From Arenicola marina (Eukaryota > Annelida > Polychaeta > Arenicolidae): DNA of 64,000 nucleotides. The stretch is taken from positions 11,165,059-11,229,058 of the forward strand of contig OZ025253.1 in the NCBI GenBank assembly GCA_964019135.1. The letters run 5' to 3'. Numbering within the stretch: position 1 is the first letter of the stretch; every line of letters starts with the position of its first letter. Under the pieces are notes generated by a model. The model did no database searches. It was not told the DNA's origin and saw only the letters and a list, made by a program, of their open reading frames with translations. Shown here one piece after another: positions 47,401-59,890 of this stretch. The translations under genes and the position numbers were made by a program.

Positions 47401-49596
47401 GTTGAGCGGAAAGGATTTTCATGTTGGCTTAAATTAATTTGTATAAGCCAATGAAAAATAAGGGATAAAGGCAAACTTCGGGTCATGCCGTGTGTCTTTC
47501 TTGAACTAATGATAACGTTAATGCATGCCGGAATTAGAGATGTTTAATTCAATTGCACATATGTCAGGGGTTTTCCCATAAGGAGCACAAACAAAACCAT
47601 TCCCTGATTTTTCCTAATTTCTCCCTAGGCCATTTAAAGTTTCCCTGACTAATCGAAATGCATGTGGCCTCCAACCTTCCGTCATAGACACACCGCCACC
47701 ACCAAATAATAATCATTAAATTCTAAACGATAGCAAAAGGAGTGTAATGTCATACATGCCATTGCATAAGTGTTCTTTAGATGAGGAGGTCAAGTGTTGA
47801 GTTTATAAACACATGACAAACATTTGTAAATACAATTTTTTAAATAATTTTAGTGGAAAATATATTGCATGAAGATGGTTGTATAACGCTTATTCTCGTT
47901 GCAGGTAAAATGATCATATATCGTTAAATTACTAAATTAGCATGTAAAAGCTCGTAACTCGCAGTGAAACGATCCCCAGGCCCAGAACTTCGGGCATCAG
48001 ATTATTCCTGAACGAAGTTGAAAACTTCTGTCAGTATACTGCTACGTTCGGTTTGTATTTTTTTTGGTATATTTGTCAGTTGGATGGAGGACGCATGTTA
48101 ACAGTTACAGTTCTCAGACTTAACCTTGTAATAGATATATAAAATAGATCGGCTAAGTTCGTTATTGGCATAGGTAGGTTGAAGGTCAAGGTCCCAGCGA
48201 ATTTTTGCAAAAAAAAGTTAAGAACGTATTTATCTCCGTAAATAATAGAGCTAGAGACCTACGGTAAATTTCAGAATGTGCTACCCTTTAAGGCGCATCT
48301 TTCAGTTATTCACCACTTTTTGACATGTTGCACTTATTTTCGAGCCACATATGACATGTGTTTTCTGAAAAACGTAAAAGATGACCTTGAGCAATATTTC
48401 TGCGGTTTGACCAATTTAAGCTAAAGATATCACTTTGGTGTTCCGGGCTCTCATAGAAATATGAATGAGAATAGCCTCTGTAAAATCGGCGATTTCGTCA
48501 TATGACGTCTCGATGAAGTCACTTTCGGTACATTGGAAAAAATCGTCAAAAAGCGGAAAAAAATCAAAAAAAATCAAGGGTGGCATTATTCTGTGGGCAA
48601 TGAGGCCCGATGTTTGTCTGCATCATAAAAATACTATGTTCCTATCTTACTTCCGGTTCCAGGTGTGACGGCAATTCTCTATGTGGCTTCAAATGTTAAA
48701 ACCTTCAATCTCTCATCCCAAGGAAAATGTCTGGGCGTATTTCACAAGTGCCTTCGCCAAACAGTACCACGATTTTTTCTTTTGTTAAAGATGGTACCTA
48801 GTAGCCACACCATAAACTACTTGAGTATGAAATGACGTCACATGAATTTTTCGAAATTTGCTCAATGGTGAAAGACTGAGATGAGCCACACACAGTAAAA
48901 ATGGTGACATAACCTAATAACTTTTTGGTAAATAGTCGAAAATGTTTAACATGGGACCCAATGGGGAAAATACAACTTCATTTAATTTGACATACTTCCG
49001 TTTGAGCGATTTCACTTTTCTTCACCGTGGTTAGAGATGTTGACGACTGCAAGTGTTTACATAACGCACACGTCACAATGACGTGATGACTTCACAGTTT
49101 TACAAAGGCCATTACTCGGTTATTATACGTCATATCGACTTCCAGTGTATTTGACGTTATACCATATATCAAGGGGCAACTGCTTCCGTGCATTACTTTT
49201 TGTTGCAATGTCGAAACGTGTGCGTCAAAAATGACGTCCAAGTTTATGTTACCCGACGAAATTGTAAAATCGTTTCCTTTTCACCTATTTACTATTTACT
49301 ATTTACCTATTTTCACCACTAGGTATTTTTACTATAAGTTCATAAGTAGGTAAACTGAAAAGTTAAAAGCCAATTTGTTTCATTTGGTAAGCGTCAGTGA
49401 CGTCATGCGTGCTAAATGGCATTGATGTGACAGTAATAGTCGACGTCCACCTTGCGCTAAGTGGCGTTTTTAACTTTAAAGGGCCATAACTCGGTTAATA
49501 TTTGAGCCAGGGAGCCCAGTTTTGGCATGAAGCGAGAAGCAAAAGTAAGGTAAATCGCTACAGAATTGCTCTAGGACGCTCAGTTTTTCCCCTAGA
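47401..49596. other. long spacer, CRE-like sites but no gene seen
   Basis: AT-rich with scattered GACGTC words, including intact TGACGTCA at 48833 and 49398. Short open frames (48465-48668) have no recognised motif. No tRNA or conserved RNA structure was spotted. Confidence 0.55.
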
Positions 49597-49870
49597 GTGC
49601 TCGCAAGAGGTGCACCCCCCATTGTCGAGGCTCCCATTATGAGTCAACGGCGATATCGACCGGCACTGCTTCGGTGTGCGATTGCCGCCGTTCACTTAAT
49701 AGCGACGCTAGAGAGTCGGAACTGGTTGCACAAGACGGGCAAACATCGACTTCGGCGAAGAATTTATAGAACAAGAAGCGAAAGCGACGTAAAACGGTAA
49801 CAAGACATGCGCGCGCGCCGCTAGCGGGGAGGGTTAGTCAGCGCTCGGTCAACTCGGTGCAGACGGCAAA

Positions 49871-49995
49871 ATGGACGCAGGTTATAGCCGCTGGAAGTCC
49901 GGTCGTGGCACAATTTGTGCGGCATGGAAGTGCGACAATTATAAAGGGACAAGAGGAGATATGTCCTTCTTTCAATTCCCCAGGGACAAAGAGAG
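49871..49995 (+). CDS. THAP-domain protein, first coding exon
   Basis: ATG at 49871 opens MDAGYSRWKSGRGTICAAWK, then CDNYKGTRGDMSFFQFPRDK and E, ending inside a codon at a consensus donor GAGAG|GTAAGT (exon end 49995). C-A-A-x-x-C followed by SFFQFPRDKER is the N-terminal half of a THAP zinc finger, a C2CH DNA-binding domain (C-x2-4-C, then C-x2-H) known from THAP proteins and P-element-type transposases. The first two Cys are present here; the C-x2-H half should lie in a later exon. The upstream 60 bases are CpG-rich (GCGCGCGCGCCGCTAGCGG), as at a promoter. It is short, so it is easily missed. Whether the gene is intact is unknown. Confidence 0.75.
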
Positions 49996-50070
49996 GTAAG
50001 TGTCTTTTCTATGAGGTTTCGGCGAACAATTGGGATTAGTCCATTACCATGTTTGTTTATGTTTTGACAG

Positions 50071-50145
50071 GCGAACTGTCATTGTCAACTGACTGTTTGA
50101 CAGCTAAACCAGTGTCAACTGCGTGTGTAAAGATCTGTAAATAAA
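50071..50145 (+). other. possible short terminal exon of the THAP gene
   Basis: A TTTTGACAG acceptor-like site ends at 50070. Splicing 49995 to 50071 would add RRTVIVN and stop at 50090-50092, with an AATAAA at 50140-50145. This would give a protein of about 48 residues with only half a THAP finger. The acceptor has a weak pyrimidine tract; the real second exon may be elsewhere. Confidence 0.25.
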
Positions 50146-50329
50146 GCATTGTTAGTCTGATCAGACTCATGGATATGGAATGTAGCCAAAGATATTTTCA
50201 TTAATGCTTAGAGTATCTCCGTTAAATTACTGTTCAACTGTGTCATCCCACCTTCCTTTAACACTCTTTTTCCACGGCTATGCCTAGCCTATGGCATGCA
50301 ACCTAAAAATGCATGCATTTTTAGTGTCT

Positions 50330-50730
50330 ACGCTTCTCATCCCTCGCCCCCCTCCCCATCCTCCCATGCCTCTTATGGTTGTTTCCGATTTCAAAGAAGC
50401 GAACCTTCAGAATAAAATAACCCGCAAGCAAAAGAAATCGTTAACAAAATTGCTTTATAAAAATCAAAGCAAACCTTTAGACTCACTAATATTAAGTACA
50501 AGAAATCGTAACAAAAAATATCAATACAATTTGAGAACAAAAATCCCTCTGTAACCCCTACCACCCCGCCCACCCCACCCCTACGCCTCTACCCCGCTCC
50601 TCCCACGCCCCCTAGAGGCTGGGTGATGTCAAACAAGCGAACCTGTAGACTAAAATACCCCAGAAGCCAAAAAATCGGTAATAAAATTGCTCTAAAATAT
50701 TGCTCTCCACCCCACCCCACTCACCATACC
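50330..50730 (+). repeat. tandem duplication of about 240 bp
   Basis: AAGCGAACCTTCAGAATAAAAT...AAATTGCTTTA (50397-50457) recurs diverged as AAGCGAACCTGTAGACTAAAAT...AAATTGCTCTA (50636-50694). Each is preceded by a C-rich stretch containing CCATGCC or CACGCCCCC. Followed by further CCACCCCAC-rich sequence to 50815. Confidence 0.7.
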
Positions 50731-50814
50731 CTCTCCACCCATCACTCCACCCCACACCGCTTACCATATCCTATCCACCCATCCTTCACCCCACCATGCT
50801 AACCATACACTCTC

Positions 50815-50995
50815 CAAGTTAGGGGAGGGGCGACACTCAAAGCTTGAGTGATACCCAAAGTTACGGGAAGGTAGACACCCCAAGTTACGGGAAGGTAGAC
50901 ACCCTAAGTTAGGGGTGAGGAGACTCCCCAGTTAGGGGAGGGGAGAAACCCCAAGTTGGGGTGGTAGCCCAAGTTAGGGGAGGGAGACACATCAT
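50815..50995 (+). repeat. 23-26-bp array (AAGTTAGGGGAGGGGAGACACCCC)
   Basis: Seven or so units with AAGTTA(G/C)GGGA core, then GGTAGACACCCC or GGAGAAACCCC. A single similar unit on the opposite phase is seen near 44020 (AACTTAGCGGAGGGGCGAG). Confidence 0.8.
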
Positions 50996-50999
50996 GGTG

Positions 51000-52120
51000 A
51001 GGCATCCTTGATTTGCGTGGACGTTTCACTTATTATAAGTTAAATGTTGCAAATAGCGATGAATCAAACCGGTATTGGTGACGGTGAAACTGCAAATGAT
51101 GATCGATCGATCTAGGCACCCCCCCCCCCCCCCCCCCCAATTATAGCTTTTTAACGAACAAAAAATTACCATGTCTATCTAGACCGGTATGGCGGTAAAT
51201 CTACCCAAATATAAGACACATATTTAGTCGATTAAATTGTGGAAATCGGACAATTTATTGAAAAGTTACAGACTGTCACACTTGAGTTCCATCCGGCGGG
51301 CTGTGCAAAAACACGTTGTCTGTCGACAGTCGGAAAACGTGGAGACGGGTCCCTCGTTAAAAAAACATGTAGCAACTTTAATATATTAAGATATTTTATT
51401 TTTGTCTGTTGTATTTAGCAGACGAAATAACACTCCATTAAATATAGTAGGCGAAGGGTACGCAGGTCTAAATTCGTAGTTGGGTTCTCAATAATTTCAA
51501 CGCTTCTCTGCCATTTCTTGTTCGGACAAATACGTAATCCATTCTGGTGTTACGGGGGTAGCGTAAACTACCCACGTAAACGTGCCAATGAATAGATTTT
51601 GGTAGATTTTGAAAATGATATTCACAAATACATAAGGAATGAGAACAAATAGGTTTGATTACTATTGCAAATTGTTTCGGGTTGACCCCTGATTCAGCAC
51701 AGGCTGCCCGGGCTATAAAGAGTACTTCTAAAAACCTGCAAACGTACCTGATCATAACCGGCTACAAGAAGAAAAAAAATGGCTCTGTCGAAATATTATC
51801 TCTATATACGTTCTATAACAACCAATTGCTCTATTTTAAGTTTCCCTATATCTTCTATAAAAATGAAGTTTTCTATAGATATATCTGTTTACGTTCTATA
51901 GGAAATAATTGTTCTATAGAATTACGTACAAACGTTCTATAGAAAATCATATTTCTATAGATTTGTCTATATAAATTATATGGAGTTCTATAAAACGTTT
52001 TGCTGCGGGTAGGCTTAACTTGGCAAAACAAGGTAACGAATGCTGACGCGTTAGCCAGGGCCAAACTACTAAGGTTTCTTGCTCTGGTGGCTTGGGAACG
52101 TTATTCGTATGCAAGATGAA
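51000..52120. other. spacer with a cluster of TTCTATAGAA palindromes
   Basis: No gene is supported; the minus-strand frame at 51468-51755 has no domain I recognise. Between about 51809 and 51996 the word TTCTATA occurs eight times, several as the full palindrome TTCTATAGAA. A C tract of about 20 lies at 51119-51138. Confidence 0.6.
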
Positions 52121-52123
52121 CGC

Positions 52124-54955
52124 ATCGTCATATTGTCTTCGCCACAATTCGTGTCACTCGTCATATTGTTTCCGCCACAGCTCGCGTCACTCGTCATATT
52201 GTCTCCGCCACAGCGCGCGTCACTCGTCACATTGTCTCCGCCACAACTCGCGTCACTCGTCATATTGTCTCCGCCACAGCTCGCGTCACTCGTCACATTG
52301 TCTCGGCCACAGCGCGTGTCACTCGTCATATTGTCTTCGCCACAGCTCGTGTCACGCGTCATGTTGTCTCCGCCACAGCTCGCGTCACTCGTCATATTGT
52401 CTCCGCCACAGCTCGCGTCACTCGTCATATTGTCTCCGCCAGAGCTCGTGTCACTCGTCACATTTTCTCCGCCACAGCTCGTGTCACTCGTCATATTGTC
52501 TCTGCCACAGCGCGCGTCACTCGTCATGTTGCTCCCGCCACAGCTCGTGTCACTCGTCACATTGTCTTCGCCACAGCACGTGTCACTCGTCACATTGTCT
52601 CCGCCACAGCTCGTGTCACTCGTCACGTTGTCTCCGCCACAGCTCGCGTCACGCGTCATGTTGTCTCCGCCACAGCTCGTGTCTCTCGTCATATTGTCTC
52701 GGCCACAGCTCGCGTCATTCGTCACATTGTTGTCCGCCACACCCCGCGTCATTCGTCATATTGTCTCCGCCACAGCTCGTCTCACTCTTCAGAGTGTCGC
52801 CAACACAGCTCGTGTCACTCTTCACATTGTCTCCGCCACAGCTCATGTCTCTCGTCATATTGTTCCCGCCACAACTCGCGTCATTCGTCACATTGTTCCC
52901 GCCACAACTCGCGTCACTCGTCATATTGTTTCGGCCACAGCTCGCGTCACTCGTCACATTGTTCCCGCCACAGCTCGCGTCACTCGTCACATTGTTCCCG
53001 CCACAGCTCGCGTCACTCGTCATTTTTTCTCCGCACACAGCTCGTGTCACTCGTCATATTGTCTCCGCCACAGCTCGCGTCACTCGTCATAATGTTTCCG
53101 CCACAGCTCGCGTCACTCCTCATATAATCTACGCCACAGCTCGTGTCACTCGTCATATTATCTCCGACAAAGCTCATGTCACTTGTCATATTGTTTCCGC
53201 CACAGCTCGCGTCACTCTTCACATTGTCTCCGCCACAGCTCATGTCTCTCGTCATATTGTTCCCGCCACAACTCGCGTCACTCGTTATATTGTTTCGGCC
53301 ACAGCTCGCGTCACTCGTCACATTGTTCCCGCCACAGCTCGCGTCACTCGTCACATTGTTCCCGCCACAGCTCGCGTCACTCGTCATTTTTTCTCCGCAC
53401 ACAGCTCGTGTCACTCGTCATATTGTCTCCGCCACAGCTCGCGTCACTCGTCATATTGTTTCCGCCACAGCTCGCGTCACTCCTCATATAATCTCCGCCA
53501 CAGCTCGTGTCACTCGTCATATTATCTCCGACAAAGCTCATGTCACTTGTCATATTGTTTCCGCCACAGCTCGCGTCACTCGTCATATTGTCTCCGCCAC
53601 AGCTCATGTCTCTCGTCATATTGTCTCCGCCACAGCTCATGTCTCTCGTCATATTGTCTCCACCACAGCTCGCGTCACTCGTCATAATATTTTGGCCACA
53701 GCTCGTGTCTCTCGTCACATTGCTCCCGCCACAGCTCGTGTCACTCGTCAGATTGTCTCCGCCACAGCTCGTGTCACTCGTCATATTGTCTCGGCCACAG
53801 CTCGCGTCACTCGTGATATTGTTTCCGCCACAGCTCGCCTCACTCGTCATATTATTTCCGCCACAGCTCGTGTCACTTGTCATATTGTCTCCGCCACAGC
53901 TCGTGTCACTCGTCATATTGTCTCCGCCACAGCTCATGTCTCTCGTCATATTGTTTCCGCCACAGCTCGCGTCACTCGTCATATTGTCTCCGCCACAGCT
54001 CATGTCTCTCGTCATATTGTCTCCGCCACAGGTCGCGTCACTCGTCATAATATTTTGGCCACAGCTCGTGTCTCTCGTCACATTGTTCCCGCCACAGCTC
54101 GTGTCACTCGTCAGATTGTCTCCGCCACAGCTCGTGTCATTCGTCATATTATCTCGGCCACAGCTCGCGTCACTCGTGATATTGTTTCCGCCACAGCTCG
54201 CCTCACTCGTCATATTATTTCCGCCACAGCTCGCGTCACTCGTCATATTGTCTCCGCCACAGCTCATGTCTCTCGTCATATTGTCTCCGCCACAGCTCGC
54301 GTCACTCGTCATAATATTTCGGCCACAGCTCGCGTCACTCGTCATAATATTTCGGCCACAGCTCGTGTCTCTCGTCACATTGTTCCCGCCACAGCTCGTG
54401 TCACTCGTCATATTGTCTCCGCCACAGCTCGCGTCACTCGTCATAATATTTTGGCCACAGCTCGCGTCGCTCGTCATATTATCTCCGCCACAGCCCGCGT
54501 CACTCGTCACATTGTTCCCGCCACAACTCGCGTCACTCGTCACATTGTCTCGGCCACAGCTCGCGTCACTCGTCATATTGTCTCCGCCACAGCTCGCGTC
54601 ACTCGTCATATTGTCTCCGCCACAGCTCGTGTCACTCGTCATATTGTCTCCGCCACAGCCCGCGTCACCCCGTCATATTATTTCCGCCACAGCTCGCGTC
54701 ACTCCTCATATTATCTCCGCCACAGCTCGCGTCACTCGTCATATTGTCTCCGTCACAGCTCGTGTCACTCGTCATATTGTCTCGGCCACAGCTCGCGTCA
54801 CTCGTCATATTGTCTCCGCCACAGCTCGTCTCACTCTTCACATTGTCGCAAACACAGCTTGTGTCACTCGTCCCATTGTCTCGGCCACAGCTCGCGTCAC
54901 TCGTCATATTGTCTCCGCCACAGCTCGGGTCACTCGTCATATTGTCCCCACCTGA
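52124..54955 (+). repeat. 33-bp satellite array (about 86 units)
   Basis: Monomer TCACTCGTCATATTGTCTCC + GCCACAGCTCGCG, 33 bp. Main variants are TTGTTTCC/TTGTTCCC, CTCATGTCTCTCG and AATATTTTGG. Since 33 is 3 x 11, the minus strand reads as an 11-residue repeat, CGGDNMTSDAS, with repeated N-x-T; plus-strand frames are also open. A block of about 364 bp containing the odd unit GTCATTTTTTCTCCGCACAC is duplicated (near 53020 and 53385). I treat the frames as repeat artefacts. The array abuts the 29/31-bp array at 54955. Confidence 0.96.
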
Positions 54956-57900
54956 GCTCGTCTCTCTCCATCCACACTCACCTCTATCCCTATCCCCATC
55001 CACACCCACCTCTATCCCAATTCCCCCTTCACACCCACCTCTATACCAATTTCCCATCGACACACCCACCTCTATCCCAATTCCCCCTCCACACCCATCT
55101 CTATCCCAATTCCCGATCCACACACCCACCTCTGTCCCAATTCCCCCTCTACACCCACCTCTATCCCAATTCCCCATCCACACACCCACCTCTATCCCAA
55201 TTCCCCATCCACACCCACCTCTATCCCGATTCCTCCTCCACACTCACATCTATCCCAATTCCCCACCCACACCCCGCTCTGTCCCAATTCCCCCTCCACA
55301 CCCACCTCTATCTCAATTCCCCATCGACACCCACCTCCATCCCAATTCCCCCTCCACACCCATCTCTATCCCAATTCCCGATCCACACACCCACCTCTAT
55401 CCCAATTCCCCCTCCACACCCACTTCTATCCCAATTCACCTCCACATCCACCTCGATCCCAATCCCCATTCACACACCCACCTCTATCCCAATTTCCCCT
55501 CCACACACCCACCTCTATCCCAATTCCCCACCCACACCCCCCTCTATCCCAATTCCCCCTCCACACCCACTTCTATCCCAATTCACCTCCACATCCACCT
55601 TGATCCCAATCCCCATTCACACACCCACCTCTATCCCAATTTCCCCTCCACACACCCACCTCTATCCCAATTTCCCCTCCACACACCCACCTCTATCCCA
55701 ATTTTCCCTCCACATACCCACCTCTATCCAAATTCCCCATCCACACCCACCTCTATCCCAATTCCCCACCCACACCAAACCTCAATCCAAATTCCCCCTC
55801 CACACCCAACTCTATCCCAATTCCCCATCCACACCCAGCTCTATCCCACTTCCCCATCCCCACCCACCTCTATCTCAATTTCACATCCTCACACCCACCT
55901 CTATCCCAAAGCGCCCTCCGCACCCACCTCTATCCCAATTCCCAATCCACACCCACCTCAATCCCAATTCCCCCTTCACACCCACCTCTATCCCAATCCC
56001 CCCTCCACACCCACCTCTATCTCAATTTCTCCTCCACACCCTCGTCTATCCCAATTCCTCCTACAGACCCACCTCTATCCCAATTTACCCTCCACACCCA
56101 CCTCCATCCCAATTCACCCTCCACACACCCACCTCTATCCCAATTTCCCCTTCACACCCCCGTCTATCCCAATTCCTCCTACACACCCACCTCTATCCCA
56201 ATTCCCCCTCCACACCCACTTCTATCCCAATTCACCTCCACATCCACCTCGATCCCAATCCCCATTCACACACCCACCTCTATCCCAATTTCCCCTCCAC
56301 ACACCCACCTCTATCCCAATTCCCCACCCACACCCCCCTCTATCCCAATTCCCCCTCCACACCCACTTCTATCCCAATTCACCTCCACATCCACCTTGAT
56401 CCCAATTCCCCCTTCACACCCACCTCTATCCCAATTTCCCCTCCACACACCCACCTCTATCCCAATTTCCCCTCCACACACCCACCTCTATCCCAATTTT
56501 CCCTCCACATACCCACCTCTATCCAAATTCCCCATCCACACCCACCTCTATCCCAATTCCCCACCCACACCAAACCTCAATCCAAATTCCCCCTCCACAC
56601 CCAACTCTATCCCAATTCCCCATCCACACCCAGCTCTATCCCACTTCCCCATCCCCACCCACCTCTATCTCAATTTCACATCCTCACACCCACCTCTATC
56701 CCAAAGCGCCCTCCGCACCCACCTCTATCCCAATTCCCAATCCACACCCACCTCAATCCCAATTCCCCCTTCACACCCACCTCTATCCCAATCCCCCCTC
56801 CACACCCACCTCTATCTCAATTTCTCCTCCACACCCTCGTCTATCCCAATTCCTCCTACAGACCCACCTCTATCCCAATTTACCCTCCACACCCACCTCC
56901 ATCCCAATTCACCCTCCACACACCCACCTCTATCCCAATTTCCCCTTCACACCCCCGTCTATCCCAATTCCTCCTACACACCCACCTCTATCTCAATTTG
57001 CCATCCACACACCCACCTCTATCCCAATTCACCCTCCTCACCCCCCTCTATCCCAATTTCCCCACCACACACCCACCTCTATCCCAATTTACCCTCCACA
57101 CACCCACCACGATCCCAATGTCCCCTCCACACACCCAACTCTATCCCAATCCCCCCTCCACACACCCACCTCTATCCCAATTTCCCATCCACTCACCCAC
57201 CTCTATCCCAATTTCCCCTCCACACACCCACCTCCATCCCAATTCCGCCCTTACACCCATCGCTATCCCAAGTCCCCCTCCACACCCACCTCTATCCTAA
57301 TTCCCCCTCCACACCCACCTATATTGCAATTTCCCATCCACACACCCACCTCTATCCCAATTCGCCCTCCACACCCACCTCTATCCCAATTCACCCTCCA
57401 CACCCACCTCTATCCCAATTTCCCCTCCACACACCCACCTCTGTCTCAATACCCCCTCCACACCCACCTCTATCCCAATTCACCCTCCACACCCACTTCT
57501 ATTGCAATTCGCCCTCCACACACCCACCTCTATCCCAATACCCCCTCCACACCCACCTCTATTCCAATTCCCCCTCCACCATCACCTCTATCCCAGTTCA
57601 CCCTCCACACCCACCTCTATTGCAATACGCCATCCACACACCCACCTCCATTCCAATTCCCCCTCCACACCCACCTCTATCCCAATTCCTTCTACGGACC
57701 AACCTCTATCCCAATTCACCCTCCACACCCACCTCCATCCCAATTCCCCATCCACACCCACCTCTATCCCAATTCCCCATCTACACACCCACCTCTATCC
57801 TAATTCGCCCTCCACACACCCACCTCTATTCCAATTTCCCCACCACACACCCACCTCTATCCCAGTTCGCCCTCCACACACCCCCCTCTATCCCGATTCT

Positions 57901-59890
57901 CCATCCACACACCCACCTCTATCCCAATCCCCCCTCCACACCCACCTCTATCCCAATTTCCTCTCCACACCCACCTCTATACCAATTTCCCCTCCACACA
58001 CCCACCTCTATCCCAATTCCCTATCCACACCCACCTCTATCCCAATTCCCCATCCACACACCCACCTCTGTCCCAATTCCCCCTCTACACCCACCTCTAT
58101 CCCAATTCCCCATCCACACACCCACCTCTATCCCAATTCCCCATCCACACCCACCTCTATCCCAATTCCCTATCCACACCCACCTCTATCCCAATTCCCC
58201 ATCCACACACCCACCTCTATCCCAATTCGCCATCCACACCCACCTCTATCTCAATCCCCCCTCCACACCCACCTCTATCCCAATTCACCCCGCACACCCA
58301 CCTCTGTCCCAATTCACCATCCACACCCACCTCTTTTCCAATTCCCCCTTCACACCCACCTCTAACCCATTTCCCCCTTCACACCCTCGTCTATCCCAAT
58401 TCCTCCTACAGACCCACCTCTATCTCAATTTCCCCTCCACACCCTCGTCTATCCCAATTCCTCCTACAGACCCACCTCTATCCCAATTTACCCTCCACAC
58501 CCACCTCCATCCCAATTCCCCCTCCACACGCACCTCTATCCAAATTCCCCATCAACGCACCCAGCTCTATCCCAATTCATCCTCCACACACCCACCTCTA
58601 TCTCAATTTGCCATCCACACACCCCCGTCTATCCCAATTCCTTCTACACACCGACCTCTATCTCAATTTCCCCACCACACACCCACCTCGATCCCAATGT
58701 CCCCTCCACACACCCACCTCTATCCCAATTCCCCATCCACTCACCCATCGCTATCCCAAGTCCCCCTCTACACCCACCTCTATCCTAATTCCCCCTCCAC
58801 ACCCACCTATATTGCAATTTTCCATCCACACACCCACCTCTATCCCAATTTCCCCTCCACACACCCACCTCTATCCCAATTTCCCCTCCACACACCCACC
58901 TCTATCCCAATTCACCCTCCACACCAACCTCTATTGCAATTCCTCCTCCACACACCCACCTCTATCCCAATTTCCCCTCCACACACCCACCTCTGTCTCA
59001 ATACCCCCTCCACACCCACCTCTATCCCAATTCACCCTCCACACCAACCTCTATTGCAATTCCTCCTCCACACACCCACCTCTATCCCAATACCCCCTCC
59101 ACACCCACCTCTATTCCAATTCCCCCTCCACACCCACCTCTATCCCAGTTCACCCTCCACACCCACCTCTATTGCAATACGCCCTCCACACACCCACCTC
59201 TATCCCAATTCCCCATCCACACACCCACCTCTATTCCAATTCCCCCTCCACACCCACCTCTATCCCAATTCCTCCTACAGACCCACCTCTATCCCAATTC
59301 TCCCTTCACACCCACCTCTATACCGATTTCCCATCCACACACCCACCTCTATCCTTATTCCCCCTTCACAGACTCACCTCTATCCCAGTTCCCCCTCCAC
59401 ACACTCACCTCTATCTCAATTCCCCCTCCACACACCCACCTCTATCCCAATTCGTCCTCCACACACCCACCTCTATCCCACTTTCCCCTCCACACACCCA
59501 CCTCTGTCCCAATACCCCCTCCACACCCACCTCTATCCCAATTTACCCTCCACACCCACCTCTATTGCAATTCGCCCTCCACACACCCACCTCTATCCCA
59601 ATGCCCCCTCCACACCCACCTCTATTCCAATTCCCCCTCCACACCCACCTCTATCCCAGTTCACCCTCCACACCCACCTCTATTGCAATTCGCCCTCCAC
59701 ACACCCACCTCTATCCCAATTCACCCTCCACATCCACCTCTATTGCAATTCGCCCTCCACACACCCACCTGTATCTCAATCCCTCCTCCACACCCACCTC
59801 TATCCCAATTCCCCATCCACACACCCACCTCTATCCCAATTCGCCCTCCACACACCCACCTCTATCCCAATTCGCCCTCCAAACACCCAC
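54956..59890 (-). repeat. C-rich 29/31-bp minisatellite (about 165 units)
   Basis: Monomer CTCTATCCCAATTCCCCCTC + CACACCCAC (29 bp), or CACACACCCAC (31 bp). Read on the minus strand it is GTGGGTGTGGAGGGGGAATT + GGGATAGAG, the same family as the left 35-bp array minus one GGGTGT hexamer and with TAGAG in place of TCGGG. Because 29 and 31 are not multiples of three, all three forward frames stay open with a 29-residue Pro/His/Ser repeat (open frames of 1385 and 1166 codons). A segment of about 795 bp is duplicated (about 55.4-56.2 and 56.2-57.0 kb). Confidence 0.97.

Noticed and set aside
51468..51755. Minus-strand frame with CICEYHF as a THAP second half
   Set aside because: Opposite strand to the THAP exon, and spacing and flanking residues do not match the THAP C-x2-H region.
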